Assembly (NCBI RefSeq): GCF_005281615.1
Contig: NZ_SZZM01000004.1
Coordinates: 310,001-374,000 of the forward strand
Origin: Rhodoligotrophos defluvii
GTDB lineage: Bacteria; Pseudomonadota; Alphaproteobacteria; Rhizobiales; Im1
Reading direction: 5' to 3'
DNA: 64,000 nt
Shown: one piece after another, positions 28,601 to 35,763 of the stretch
How the letters are laid out: every line of letters begins with the position of its first letter
How positions within the stretch are numbered: position 1 is the stretch's first letter
Position numbers and translations under genes: made by a program
The notes under the pieces: generated by a model
The model's input: only the letters and a program-made list of their open reading frames with translations
Database searches by the model: none
What the model was told of the DNA's origin: nothing

Positions 28601-31600
28601 GTCCGCAATCCACAGCTTGTCGATATTGCGGAAGGTGGGGCCGTAATCCAGGCCGTGGCGGCTGGTCAGCTCATAGAAGTCGGTGCGCGAGATCGCCGGC
28701 TCTTGCCACAGCAGCCCGAGATCCAGCGGGCGAGGCCGAAGCTTGAAGTCATGGCGCCAGCCATAGGCCTCCGACCGCAGCCGCCAGCCGTCGTCGCTGT
28801 CCCGCTGCAGACTGTAGATGCGGATGCGGCTGGTGGCCGGATCGATGCTGGTGCGCAGCAGCACCGTGTCATCTGCGCCGAGCGACAGCGCCTCCAGGAA
28901 GCGGATGTCGCGGATTTCCACCGGCCCCGGCCCGTGCAGCTCGCGCAGGGCCGCCACCATCATCTCCACATAGGCCACCGCCGGCACCAGGCAGTCGCCG
29001 CTGACGCGGTGATCGCCGAAATATTTGTGGCTCTTGAGGCTGATCTCGTTGGACCAGGCGGGCTCGGGTCCGGCTTCCCGCTGCCCGAGCAGCGGATGGG
29101 CACTGCCGGCAAACAGAATCTGACGCGCCTCGAGCGGCAGATAGTCGAAGCGCTCCTTGGCCCAAGGGTAGGCCGGGAAGGGCTTGCCCTCCTCGCCCTG
29201 CTGCGGGGCAAGCACCGACCAGTTCATGGGCACGCCCACCACATGCAAATTGGCCGCGGCCTTGCTCATGGTCATGAAATCATCGTCGCCGCGCATGAGC
29301 GAGCCGACGGCCGCAACGCTCTTGCCCCGCTCCTGGGAAATGCCGCGGATGAGCGGCGTCAGGGTGTGGTGCGGCCCGATTTCGAGGAAGGTGTCAATGC
29401 CGAGGTCGAGGCAGAAGTCGATGGCCTTCTTGAAGGCGACCGGCTCGCGAAGATTGCGCCACCAATAATCCAGGTCGAACTTGCTGTGCAGCCGGCCGGT
29501 CACCGTCGAGACCACCGGATGGGAGGGCGCCTGCCACTCGATGCTGCCCACAGCCGCGCGGAACGCTGCCTCGCAATCGTCGAGGTGCTCGCTGTGCCAG
29601 CCGAAATCCATGGTCAGCCTGCGCGCCAGCGCGTCGGGATAGAGGCGGTTAACCTCCTTCAGCACCGCGATGACGCTTGGCTCCATGCCGGAGATGGTCT
29701 GCGCGGTTGGTCCGTTGAAGGCGGCGATCACAGCCGATCCATCCGCCGGCAGCAGCGGTTCGAGCTGCTCCAGGGTGAGGCCGATGACGGCCATCGCGCC
29801 GCGCCGCTCGCTATTGTGGGGAATCTGGCCGCGCGCATGGATGATGCGCGCCGCCGTCTCCATGGAGATGGCCCCGGTGATATAGGAGGTCGCCACCTCG
29901 CCGAAGCTGTGGCCAATGAACAGCTCCGGCACCAGCCCACGGGCCATCCACAAGTCGGCCAGGGCGATCTGATTGGCAAAGATCGAGGCCTGCGTCACAT
30001 CCGCATCATTGATGCGCGTCTTGTCCTCGTCGCGCAGCATCTCCTCGATCACCGACCAGCCGGCAATCGGACGCAGCACCGCGTCAAAGGCCTCGACCGT
30101 CTGCCGATAGCGCGGCTCCTTCTCTAGGAGGTCGCGGCTCATGGCCCACCATTGTCCGCCCTGGCCGGAGAAGGCGAAGGCCAGGCGCCGGGTGGTCTTG
30201 GCTTGTCCGGTGATGATCGCCGTGCTGGCGGAAGAGGCGGTGCTGATGGCATCGCCTCCGCGTGACAAGGCCAGCAAGCCGTCCCTCATCTGGCTCTTGT
30301 CGTCCTGGTTGATGAGCACGGCGCGCTCGGCCAGATGATCCCGATGGCGCGCCAGGTGGCCGGCCATCGCGCCAACCGGCCACTCGGCCAGCACCCCGTT
30401 GTCGACCGACCGGGCAAGCTCGTTGGCCCATGCGGAGAGCATTGGTTTCGATGCCGCGGACACCGGCACCATCAGCGGCCAGGGACTTGCCGGCTTTGCC
30501 GCCGCCGTCACGTGCAGCATGGCCTGCCGGGCCGCATCGCCCCAGCTTTCGATCATGACCGAGGCGTTGGTGCCGCCGAACCCGAAGGAGTTGATGGCGG
30601 CCAGTCGCTTCCCGTGTGCCTCCGGGAAGGGCAGCGCCTCCTGCGGCACGCGAATGCCCAGCGCATCGAAGGGGATCTGCGGGTTGGGCTTTTCGAAATT
30701 GCGGTTGGGGAGGACGATGCCGTTGCGGACCGACAGAAGCACCTTGATCAGGCTGGCAATGCCTGAGGCGGATTCCAGATGGCCGAGATTGGGCTTCACC
30801 GACCCCACGAAAATCGGATCATCGATCCGCTCCCGGCCGAAAACCTTGCCGATCGAATGGGCTTCGATCGGATCGCCTACCGGCGTGCCCGTGCCATGGG
30901 CCTCGATATAGCCCACGTCTCGTGGATCCGTCCCGGACCGTTCGACCAGGTCAAAGAGCATGGCGGTCTGGGCGGCCTGGCTTGGCGCCGTCAGGGTGGG
31001 CGTGCGGCCGTCCTGGTTCACGCTTGACCCGCGGATGACGCCATAGATACGGTCCTGGTCGGCCAGAGCGCGCGCCAGCGGCTTCAGCAGCACCATGCCG
31101 CAGCCTTCGCCGCGCACGAAGCCATTGGCCCGCGCATCGAAGGTGTAGATCTCGCCGGTCAGCGACAGCATGTTCGCCTTGGTGAAGGCAATGAACACAC
31201 CGGGATCGAGCATGCAGTTCACGCCGCCGGCGAGCGCCAGGTCGCAGGTGCCCATGCTCAGGTGCCGGACGGCCTGGTCGACCGCCACGAGCGCGGAGGA
31301 GCAGGCCGTGTCGACGGCCATGCTCGGCCCGGTCAGGTCGAAGCGGTGGGAGATGCGGTTGGCGGCGATGGACATGGCCGCGCCGGTGCCGGCAAAAATG
31401 TCGGAGTGGTTGCGCCGGTATTTCTGGCTGTAGCCGAAGTCGGTCGTCGAGATGCCGACGAACACGCCGGTGCGTAGCCGCTGCGCATCGCGTATGGTGG
31501 TCCCGCCATCCTGCAGAGCCTCATAGGCAACCTGCAGCAGCAACCGCTGCTGGGGATCCATGGCCGCGGTCTCGCGTGGCGACAGGTCGAAAAATGTCGG

Positions 31601-31876
31601 GTCGAAACTGAAGACGTCGTCGAGAAAACCGCCCCAACGGGAACGGGTTTTTCCGATCGCATCAGGATTTTCATCGTAAAACGCATCGATGTTCCAGCGA
31701 TCGCGCGGGATTTCGACAACACCAGTTCTTTTTTCAAGTAAAAAGGGCCAGTAGTTGTCCGCGTTGTTCACTGATCCAGGAAACCGGCAGCCAACGCCAA
31801 TTACAGCAACTGGAACAGTCCTCCCCTCGATTTCAGAACGCGAAATCTGATGATCGAGCTGGTCGATCTTGTTCAT
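22637..31876 (-). CDS. Single-module fully reducing type I polyketide synthase with two C-terminal condensation-type domains
   Basis: 3079 residues from the ATG at 31876 (GGGGTGG upstream; a GTG at 31885 would add three). Domains, approximate residues: KS 19-445 (C192 in DTACSS, H327 in EAHGTG, H366 in NLGH); AT 566-850 (S657 in GHSFGE; specificity segment FGWH, unlike the HAFH of malonyl or YASH of methylmalonyl types); DH 926-1210 (HxxxGxxxxP with H956, D1119 in DxxxQ); pseudo-KR 1247-1447; ER 1473-1792 (TGGVGLAAIQVA); KR 1812-2057 (TGGLRGFG, S1948/S1949, Y1962); ACP 2085-2165 (S2120 in GLDS); a degenerate condensation-like domain 2195-2585 without HHxxxDG; an intact condensation domain 2627-3067 (AHHTVVDGWS, H2759/H2760, D2764). 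All reducing activities are present, so a saturated chain is expected, with possible iterative use. No thioesterase or methyltransferase is seen. LovB-like fungal synthases also end in a condensation domain. Exporter and phosphopantetheinyl transferase genes follow. Product unknown. Confidence 0.93.
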   Translation of the reverse strand: MNKIDQLDHQISRSEIEGRTVPVAVIGVGCRFPGSVNNADNYWPFLLEKRTGVVEIPRDRWNIDAFYDENPDAIGKTRSRWGGFLDDVFSFDPTFFDLSPRETAAMDPQQRLLLQVAYEALQDGGTTIRDAQRLRTGVFVGISTTDFGYSQKYRRNHSDIFAGTGAAMSIAANRISHRFDLTGPSMAVDTACSSALVAVDQAVRHLSMGTCDLALAGGVNCMLDPGVFIAFTKANMLSLTGEIYTFDARANGFVRGEGCGMVLLKPLARALADQDRIYGVIRGSSVNQDGRTPTLTAPSQAAQTAMLFDLVERSGTDPRDVGYIEAHGTGTPVGDPIEAHSIGKVFGRERIDDPIFVGSVKPNLGHLESASGIASLIKVLLSVRNGIVLPNRNFEKPNPQIPFDALGIRVPQEALPFPEAHGKRLAAINSFGFGGTNASVMIESWGDAARQAMLHVTAAAKPASPWPLMVPVSAASKPMLSAWANELARSVDNGVLAEWPVGAMAGHLARHRDHLAERAVLINQDDKSQMRDGLLALSRGGDAISTASSASTAIITGQAKTTRRLAFAFSGQGGQWWAMSRDLLEKEPRYRQTVEAFDAVLRPIAGWSVIEEMLRDEDKTRINDADVTQASIFANQIALADLWMARGLVPELFIGHSFGEVATSYITGAISMETAARIIHARGQIPHNSERRGAMAVIGLTLEQLEPLLPADGSAVIAAFNGPTAQTISGMEPSVIAVLKEVNRLYPDALARRLTMDFGWHSEHLDDCEAAFRAAVGSIEWQAPSHPVVSTVTGRLHSKFDLDYWWRNLREPVAFKKAIDFCLDLGIDTFLEIGPHHTLTPLIRGISQERGKSVAAVGSLMRGDDDFMTMSKAAANLHVVGVPMNWSVLAPQQGEEGKPFPAYPWAKERFDYLPLEARQILFAGSAHPLLGQREAGPEPAWSNEISLKSHKYFGDHRVSGDCLVPAVAYVEMMVAALRELHGPGPVEIRDIRFLEALSLGADDTVLLRTSIDPATSRIRIYSLQRDSDDGWRLRSEAYGWRHDFKLRPRPLDLGLLWQEPAISRTDFYELTSRHGLDYGPTFRNIDKLWIADEDTAMCRMAVGENVPATGFVAFPGLLDSVLQSGIAIDDMDAGIWEPGKPLEDVAGNEHRYKLKLPIGARKILVADRLPSEIVTTFTAFRKDFAGDYRVYGMDGTPYLTIEGFTTKALGSSQHAGGTAGSEAGFLEEIFEPAEGGLGRLTSPLQPGAPKRWLLVADEHSDLVPLVGGLTDLGAIVEKVGIDRFQAMDLASVAALIEQKSEEDRPLAGIIFAAGAVPTDDIGETTDTSGVVGAVETVTTALVTLGQALDRLRSASHRPRVVVLTRHAQRVPVDGPMPIAGVVSSALVGLTRTVANECPEFDVRQIDVDTQALASPDLAGIILGSGPEIEIVLRGGQAFVGRVERREPQALTPARRTIDTRQDPSNYMVTMSAPGVIDNVVVREAATPEPKPGEVVVAVAAVGLNFRDVMAATSILPDELEGEDAWWRNLGLEFAGTVHAVGAGVEGLAVGTRVMGMGKGLMRRYAIVPAAALMPVPEDVDLVSAATMPVGFMTAHYALDWIGRLRQGERVLIHLATGGVGLAAIQVARNIGAEILATAGSDQKRAYLRDLNITHVMNSRALEFAGEVREATHGRGVDVVLNALSGAGIDKGLECLAPFGRFVEIGKRDLAQDKPVGLKSLYYNNSYSVIDLSTLSGERPDLLRKLLDEISDKIMSGAYRPIPSTVFPASRAAEALGLLAKGQHIGKVVITFDEPRIDVDLDLARPFRLSPHASYLVTGGLRGFGVSVADWMSRQGAGRLLLAGRKGEVDAEAQPVIEAIRARGTEVVPLALDVADPAAVHAVVAEYARGNRPLRGIIHGAAVIEDGFLPQLDRGQIERVIRPKVAGAWNLHRAVLAEGLSLDFFASFSSIAQVIGSSGQGNYTAANSVLNAIATFQRSRGLPGVSIAWGAIGGSGFVSRSEALTNYLESTGIRLVPHDQAAQSLAYALRNARENVAYAAVDWAKVARTVAGAPANPRLKLLFARRAAGNSRFQAELVTAPRSGWEGMLADLIRTEVAKVLKVKPAEIPADRKLSELGLDSLSSFELKNRIEAQIDINIPVAKFLQTPTVAGLSVVVANAFEAVLATRAAAEARACAEGGEIVADEAAFQPLARQLAELNRPGLPMTSPLAAAEIRVSELALDATVETAAVAAALSELARQQDALRLVGKRQLDGRLSIELAAPPALEIVASPEGLEAPGQEGALWRFGLCTDGDCRNTLVAKAQRAVADAISPMLALQAIADMVQGHAAAEGPGFVHYATMSRSGEGSPETIRHLSFWSAILDDAPQLLTMPHRGRAAAPAGLGMNRGPAGRATVLVKHPAGAAVNGHEEEAIFLSAFVRSLAHATGTESVLVERHDPARRGLPPGVVGPVADSFPVVVHNLPDQPGDVLRRISHALKLGLSHRRFDTADIEAALESKLRAGNIHLRQIGFAMLHRHDRGSDRVDALLDQLSEPSNEIRLDVVPVEGGHHLALTVDLDVVDRAFAEVLLGRMVDELAALRGAEQAGPAAEPVHWTVPQRPSRLQSEPVPVQAKTAGERSAMRAGAREVRVSSKQAWLLRTLLKPDISTSYASFWCLGRAIRVRPRIDIARLGRAYDTVVGRHESLRTRFEVDGDRFRALIDTAPRIPIVVEDLSDADEAALDARLYALGERIIDPFRDPLFQLMVLRRRDSDIIHIAAHHTVVDGWSLGLIVEEMIAAFVGMVLPPVELGTEAAIPLYDPASMPEGRRAAEAYLRQLYAAPMPPLPHLGRTARGLPANVDHIRSGEAGELVAVTTPFGQQRLQDRVRAAGITESSLLIAAAAQVLARKGGVDEIMMSVPIAMRTDRRMANFVGFAADLALVRAAVRTTPSTDQLAAEMRTQLDRSLEHMSFLGMLGGTLGDEIIAGGSYMARYNAGMQTVERWAKGASSSPLQRLGGTGEIDFGIVKVSNVGPAHIRSHTMYEVDIRSFQGADGLSYRFGYDRLSFTQAEASAIFAEILDRMGLEGDAIGPIVATSETS

Positions 31877-32274
31877 CGGAGCCACCCCGCTCTTTTACTT
31901 ACCCCTCTTACTCGACCATATCGCACTCCTACGGTACGCGCGAATCGATTCCTCTGTACCGGCATCATCTGAATACGAAAGGAAAATAAGAACGGCCAAG
32001 GCCGTCGCTCAAGCTAAGCAGTACCGGTCTGCCGAGGTGCCGGTTCGTGCACTGAGCGAGGCGGCTCCGATCTTCCGCGAGAATGATTGCAGCGCGACGA
32101 CGCCGCGGGATTGCGCACCGCGCCCGCGGCTTGCTTCGGCCACCGTGCTCCTAATCGGGCCGACAGTTTCGCTTTGCGCGATCGATCTCCTCGGCCATGC
32201 TGTAGTATTCACACGGACGGGCGGCGGGGAGCCGACGCGGCCTGCGCTCCACCCATGCCAAAGGGGAAGCTGCT
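31877..32274. other. Intergenic region: divergent promoters of the polyketide operon and the Ldh-family gene
   Basis: Nearly 400 nt without a credible gene; the short frames here lack ribosome sites and family resemblance. It must hold the leftward promoter of the synthase operon and the rightward one of the dehydrogenase (AGGGGAAG precedes that ATG). Visible structures are CGGTAC (31932-31937) with GTACCG (31956-31961), and a short palindrome ACGGCC-AA-GGCCGT near 31992-32005. No consensus -35/-10 pair stood out. Confidence 0.5.
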
Positions 32275-33339
32275 ATGCGCATAACGGTAGATCGCCTGCG
32301 CGGCATTTATGAAAGCTTTGCGCGCGGCCATGGCGCCGGTGCCGAGGAAGCGGCCATTTTTGCGGAGGGCCTGTTGCGGGCGGACCTTCGCGGCCACCAC
32401 ACCCAGGGTATTGGGCTGCTTCCCTATTTCGACCAGCTGTTCAGCGCCGAGGTCATGCGCTTCGGCCAGCCCCTGACGGTCGAGCGTGAATCGCCGGCCA
32501 CCGTATTGCTCGATGGACATGGGGGCGTCGGCCATGTCATCGGCGTGCGCGCCATGGACATGGCGATCGACAAGGCCGCAAGCTCGGGCATCGGCTTGGC
32601 AACCGTCCGTCGCTCCGGCGATTGCGGCATGGCCTCGAACTACGCCATTCGCGCGATGGAGCGCGGAATGATCGGCATTTCCATGAGCACCGGTCCGCTG
32701 CTTGTCGCGCCGTGGGGCGGCCGCGATGCCTATTTCTGCACCAATCCCCTGGCAATCGCGGTGCCGGCCGGCAAGCATGATCCGATCGTGATCGACATGG
32801 CGACCAGCGCCTATTCCATGGGCAAGGTCGTGCTGACCGCCCGCGACGGCCAGCACCTCGGCGAGAAGGGGGTCGTCGACCAGAATGGGATCTACACGGA
32901 CGACCCCGCCCGGGTGATCCTCGACGTCATGGACCGGGAATCCCGCATGTCCGGCGCTCTCATTCCGGCCGGACCGAAGGGCTTCGGCATGCTGCTGCTG
33001 GTCGACATTCTGTCCGCGCTTCTGAGTGGCGAGCGTGACTGGCAGGAGGAGCGCCCGGCGGATCCGAGCGGCCGTGCGGCCTATTACGCCCAGACCTTCA
33101 TCGCCATTTCCATCGAGCATTTCCAGGACCCTGACGCCTTTGCCGCGGCCGCCGACCGGATGATCGAGACCCTCATTCGGTCGCGGCCGGCGCAGGGGTT
33201 CAGCGCCGTTCGCCTGCCCGGCGGTGGCGCCGCCGACACCGAACGGGAATACCGCGCCAACGGGATCAATCTGCGCGACGAGGAATGGGCGATGGTCGAG
33301 CAGCTCGCAAGCCGGCGCGGGATCGCTCTCGATGTCTAG
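32275..33339 (+). CDS. Ldh-family (malate/L-lactate/ureidoglycolate type) NAD(P)-dependent dehydrogenase
   Basis: 354 residues, LDH2/MDHG fold (not the Rossmann type). Characteristic segments are the ADLRGHHTQGI region near residue 40, VRRSGDCGMASNYAI near 115, NPLAIAVPAG and the IDMATSAYSMGKV loop, and PAGPKGFGMLLLVDIL. It reduces or oxidises a 2-oxo/2-hydroxy acid, or a cyclic imine such as piperideine-2-carboxylate, with NAD(P)H. Ureohydrolase and peptidase genes follow. Its stop codon TAG is the first three bases of a palindromic repeat (33337-33377). Confidence 0.87.
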   Translation: MRITVDRLRGIYESFARGHGAGAEEAAIFAEGLLRADLRGHHTQGIGLLPYFDQLFSAEVMRFGQPLTVERESPATVLLDGHGGVGHVIGVRAMDMAIDKAASSGIGLATVRRSGDCGMASNYAIRAMERGMIGISMSTGPLLVAPWGGRDAYFCTNPLAIAVPAGKHDPIVIDMATSAYSMGKVVLTARDGQHLGEKGVVDQNGIYTDDPARVILDVMDRESRMSGALIPAGPKGFGMLLLVDILSALLSGERDWQEERPADPSGRAAYYAQTFIAISIEHFQDPDAFAAAADRMIETLIRSRPAQGFSAVRLPGGGAADTEREYRANGINLRDEEWAMVEQLASRRGIALDV

Positions 33340-33377
33340 AGCGCTTTCGCTTTTCCCTGAACCCGCGAAACCGCTCT
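33337..33377. repeat. Palindromic repeat element overlapping a stop codon
   Basis: TAGAGCGCTTTCGC (33337-33350) and GCGAAACCGCTCTA (33364-33377) are 14-nt inverted arms with one mismatch and a 13-nt loop. Its first three bases are the stop codon of the dehydrogenase gene and it sits just before the ureohydrolase start. It resembles the TAGAGCG...CGCTCTA palindromes common in Hyphomicrobiales genomes, and a related one lies at 38956-38996. Confidence 0.75.
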
Positions 33378-33422
33378 AACTCTTCGCTTGGTTCCCCAAA
33401 ATTCCAGCCAAAGGCCGCCCCT

Positions 33423-34376
33423 ATGCCCAACAATCCCAGCCTTGATGCTCTTTTCGGATCGAAGGATGCGAACACGTTCCTCGGCATCGAGGCCTGCGCC
33501 GATCTGAACGCCCTGAGCGCGCCCATCGCGATCATCGGCGCGCCCTGCGCGAGCCCATATGCGGCGGTCGGAGCCTATTGCCGAAATGGGCCCGACGCGC
33601 TTCGGGCTGCGGCAGCGCCCCTTGCGGCAAACCGGTCGCATTACGACTTCGACAGCGGCGGGCCGTTGTTTCCAAGCGGTGCGGTTGCGGCGGTCGATTG
33701 CGGAAACCTGCCGTTCGATGAGAAGGATGCCGCGGGGAATCGCGAGATCATCCGCAATGCGATCTCCACCATCCGTCGACGCGGCGCGGTGCCGATCGTG
33801 CTGGGTGGGGACGACTCCATCCCCATTCCCGTTTTGGAGGCGCTGGGCGACGGCAAGACCTACACCATCCTCCAGATCGATGCCCATATCGACTGGCGCG
33901 ACGAACATATGGGCGAGCGGCACGGGCTGTCGTCGACCATGCGGCGGGCGTCGGAGATGCCGCACATCGAAAGGATCATACAGGTCGGCGCGCGGGGCAT
34001 CGGCTCGGCGCGGGCCCAGGACGTACAAGACGCGCTGGACTGGGGCGTGCACTTCGTCACCGCCTATCAGCTTCACCAGCAAGGTCCTGAAGCAGCGCTT
34101 GCGCAGATCCCGGCGGGTGCCGACATCGTCATCTCGATTGATGCCGACGCCATGGATCCCGCCATCGTGCCCAGCGTCATCGGCCGTTCCCCGGGCGGGC
34201 TCAGCTATTACCAGATGGTCGAGCTCATCAAAGGGGCCGGCGAGCGCGGCCGCATCGCAGCGGTGAACTTCGTCGAGTTCATGCCGGAGCGCGACATAGA
34301 TGGCCTCGGTGCGCTCAATTGCGCGCGGGTGATCATGACCATCATGGGCGTTCTCGCCCGGCAGATCTCGCGATAG
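33423..34376 (+). CDS. Ureohydrolase (agmatinase/arginase family) with Asp in place of the first metal His
   Basis: 317 residues from the ATG at 33423 (an in-frame start further upstream would place the repeat element in the gene). Motifs: GGDDS at 128-132, DAHIDWRD at 153-160, and SIDADAMDPAIVPS from 238. Five of the six Mn ligands of agmatinase are kept, but the usual GGDH histidine is D131. Members hydrolyse guanidino compounds (agmatine, guanidinobutyrate, guanidinopropionate and others) to urea and an amine. An Asp could still bind metal, so activity is plausible, but substrate should not be assumed to be agmatine. Confidence 0.85.
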   Translation: MPNNPSLDALFGSKDANTFLGIEACADLNALSAPIAIIGAPCASPYAAVGAYCRNGPDALRAAAAPLAANRSHYDFDSGGPLFPSGAVAAVDCGNLPFDEKDAAGNREIIRNAISTIRRRGAVPIVLGGDDSIPIPVLEALGDGKTYTILQIDAHIDWRDEHMGERHGLSSTMRRASEMPHIERIIQVGARGIGSARAQDVQDALDWGVHFVTAYQLHQQGPEAALAQIPAGADIVISIDADAMDPAIVPSVIGRSPGGLSYYQMVELIKGAGERGRIAAVNFVEFMPERDIDGLGALNCARVIMTIMGVLARQISR

Positions 34377-34410
34377 CGCGAAGCCTGGATCGCCCGGGCG
34401 CCCGCAAACG

Positions 34411-35667
34411 TCACGCCCACTCGCCCTGCCGGAACACGGGCACGCGGCTGCCGTCGGCACGAATACCGTCGATATCGATGGCGTTCGAGCCGATCATCCA
34501 GTCGATATGGATGAGGCTCTTGTTGCCGCCCTGCGCGGTAATCTCCCCCGGCTGCAGCTTGTCGCCGCCGACGAAACACTTGGAATAGCACTGGCCGAGC
34601 GCCACGTGGCACGAGGCGTTCTCGTCGAACAGCGTGTTGAAGAAGAGGATGCCGCTCTTCGAGATCGGCGAGGAATGCGGCACCAGGGCCACCTCGCCGA
34701 GACGGCGTGCGCCTTCGTCCGTGTCCAGCACCTTGTTCAGCACCTCCTCGCCGCGTGCCGCCCTGGCCTCGACAATGCGGCCCGCTTCGAACCGCACCGC
34801 GATCTGGTCGATCAGCGTGCCCTGGTAGGAGAGGGGCTTTGTACTCGCCACATACCCGTCCACCCTCAACGCGTGTGGGGTCGTGAACACCTCCTCGGTC
34901 GGAATATTCGGATTGCAGACGATGCCGTTGTTCGCGGTGGAGGCGCCGCCCTGCCACTGATGCCCGTCGGCCAGGCCGACGGTCAGGTCTGTACCCGGCC
35001 CGGTGAAGTGAAGCGCCTGGAAGCGCTCCCCGTTGAGCCATTCCGTGCGGCGGTGCAGCGCCGCGTTGTGGGCGGCCCATGCCGAGATCGGGTCTTCCCC
35101 ATCCACCCGCGACGCCGAGAAGATCGCGTCCGCCAGCTTGGCCACCGCCACGCTCTCCTCATCGTCCGGAAAAACTTGCCTTGCCCAGGACGCACCGGGA
35201 TAAGCCACGATGTTCCAGTTGATGTCGAACCCGGCAATTTTTTCGAGGGCCGGCTGGTAGGCGACCGAGTTGGCCTTGTTGGCGCGCGAGACCTTCGCCG
35301 GGTCCTCGCCGGAGAGAAGCATCGGGTTGTCGCCGACAACGGCCAGCCGAGCTGTGTTTGCCGAAAACGCCTTGGCCATGCCCTCATAGAGCCAAGCCGG
35401 CGCGCGGTCGAAGCTTACGTCCCCGGCTAAGCGGAACCGGCTGAGGGTAATCTCCTCGTCCGACAGAATCGGGGTGACGAGCCCCGCGCCCGCCTCATAG
35501 GCGTGCCTGGCGATGCGGCGCACCAAAGGCAGTGCCACAACCGGTGCCGTAAGCAGCAGGTCCTGGCCCGGCTGCAACCTCAGTCCGACCTTGATGGCCA
35601 CCTCGGCGAGCCGGTCGAGCTTCACCGGATCGATGATAGCTGCGGTGTTCTGGGGATAGCTGGTCAT
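34411..35667 (-). CDS. Aminopeptidase, M29 (thermophilic metalloprotease) family
   Basis: 418 residues from the ATG at 35667 (MTSYPQNTAA), the size of AmpS/aminopeptidase T. Typical segments: GTDLTVGLADGHQW, CNPNIPTEEVFTTPHALRVDG with metal-binding Glu, HSSPIS, FNTLFDENASCHVALGQ with the acidic/His ligands, and HIDWMIGS near the end. It is a cytoplasmic dimetal aminopeptidase that would trim peptides. The M24 peptidase gene lies 96 nt upstream in the same direction, suggesting a peptide-degradation unit. Confidence 0.92.
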   Translation of the reverse strand: MTSYPQNTAAIIDPVKLDRLAEVAIKVGLRLQPGQDLLLTAPVVALPLVRRIARHAYEAGAGLVTPILSDEEITLSRFRLAGDVSFDRAPAWLYEGMAKAFSANTARLAVVGDNPMLLSGEDPAKVSRANKANSVAYQPALEKIAGFDINWNIVAYPGASWARQVFPDDEESVAVAKLADAIFSASRVDGEDPISAWAAHNAALHRRTEWLNGERFQALHFTGPGTDLTVGLADGHQWQGGASTANNGIVCNPNIPTEEVFTTPHALRVDGYVASTKPLSYQGTLIDQIAVRFEAGRIVEARAARGEEVLNKVLDTDEGARRLGEVALVPHSSPISKSGILFFNTLFDENASCHVALGQCYSKCFVGGDKLQPGEITAQGGNKSLIHIDWMIGSNAIDIDGIRADGSRVPVFRQGEWA

Positions 35668-35763
35668 TGCGTGCAAACCCGCGAATGCTGTTTCCTCGAC
35701 CTGGTGTTTGCGCGGCCGAGGACAAAGCGGCAAGTCACAAATTGCGCGGCGCCTGTTCAGGCC

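Noticed and set aside
31977-32010. Lux-box-like site near the polyketide operon promoter
   Set aside because: Only a 14-nt ACGGCC-AA-GGCCGT palindrome was found; it lacks the 20-bp lux-box layout and no luxI/luxR gene is in the window.
33285-33422. Upstream extension of the first ureohydrolase
   Set aside because: It overlaps the end of the dehydrogenase gene and translates through the repeat element; the ATG at 33423 matches the family length.
34377-34410. GC-rich GCCCGGGC segment as a terminator between convergent genes
   Set aside because: The self-complementary part is too short to form a convincing hairpin and no U tract follows.
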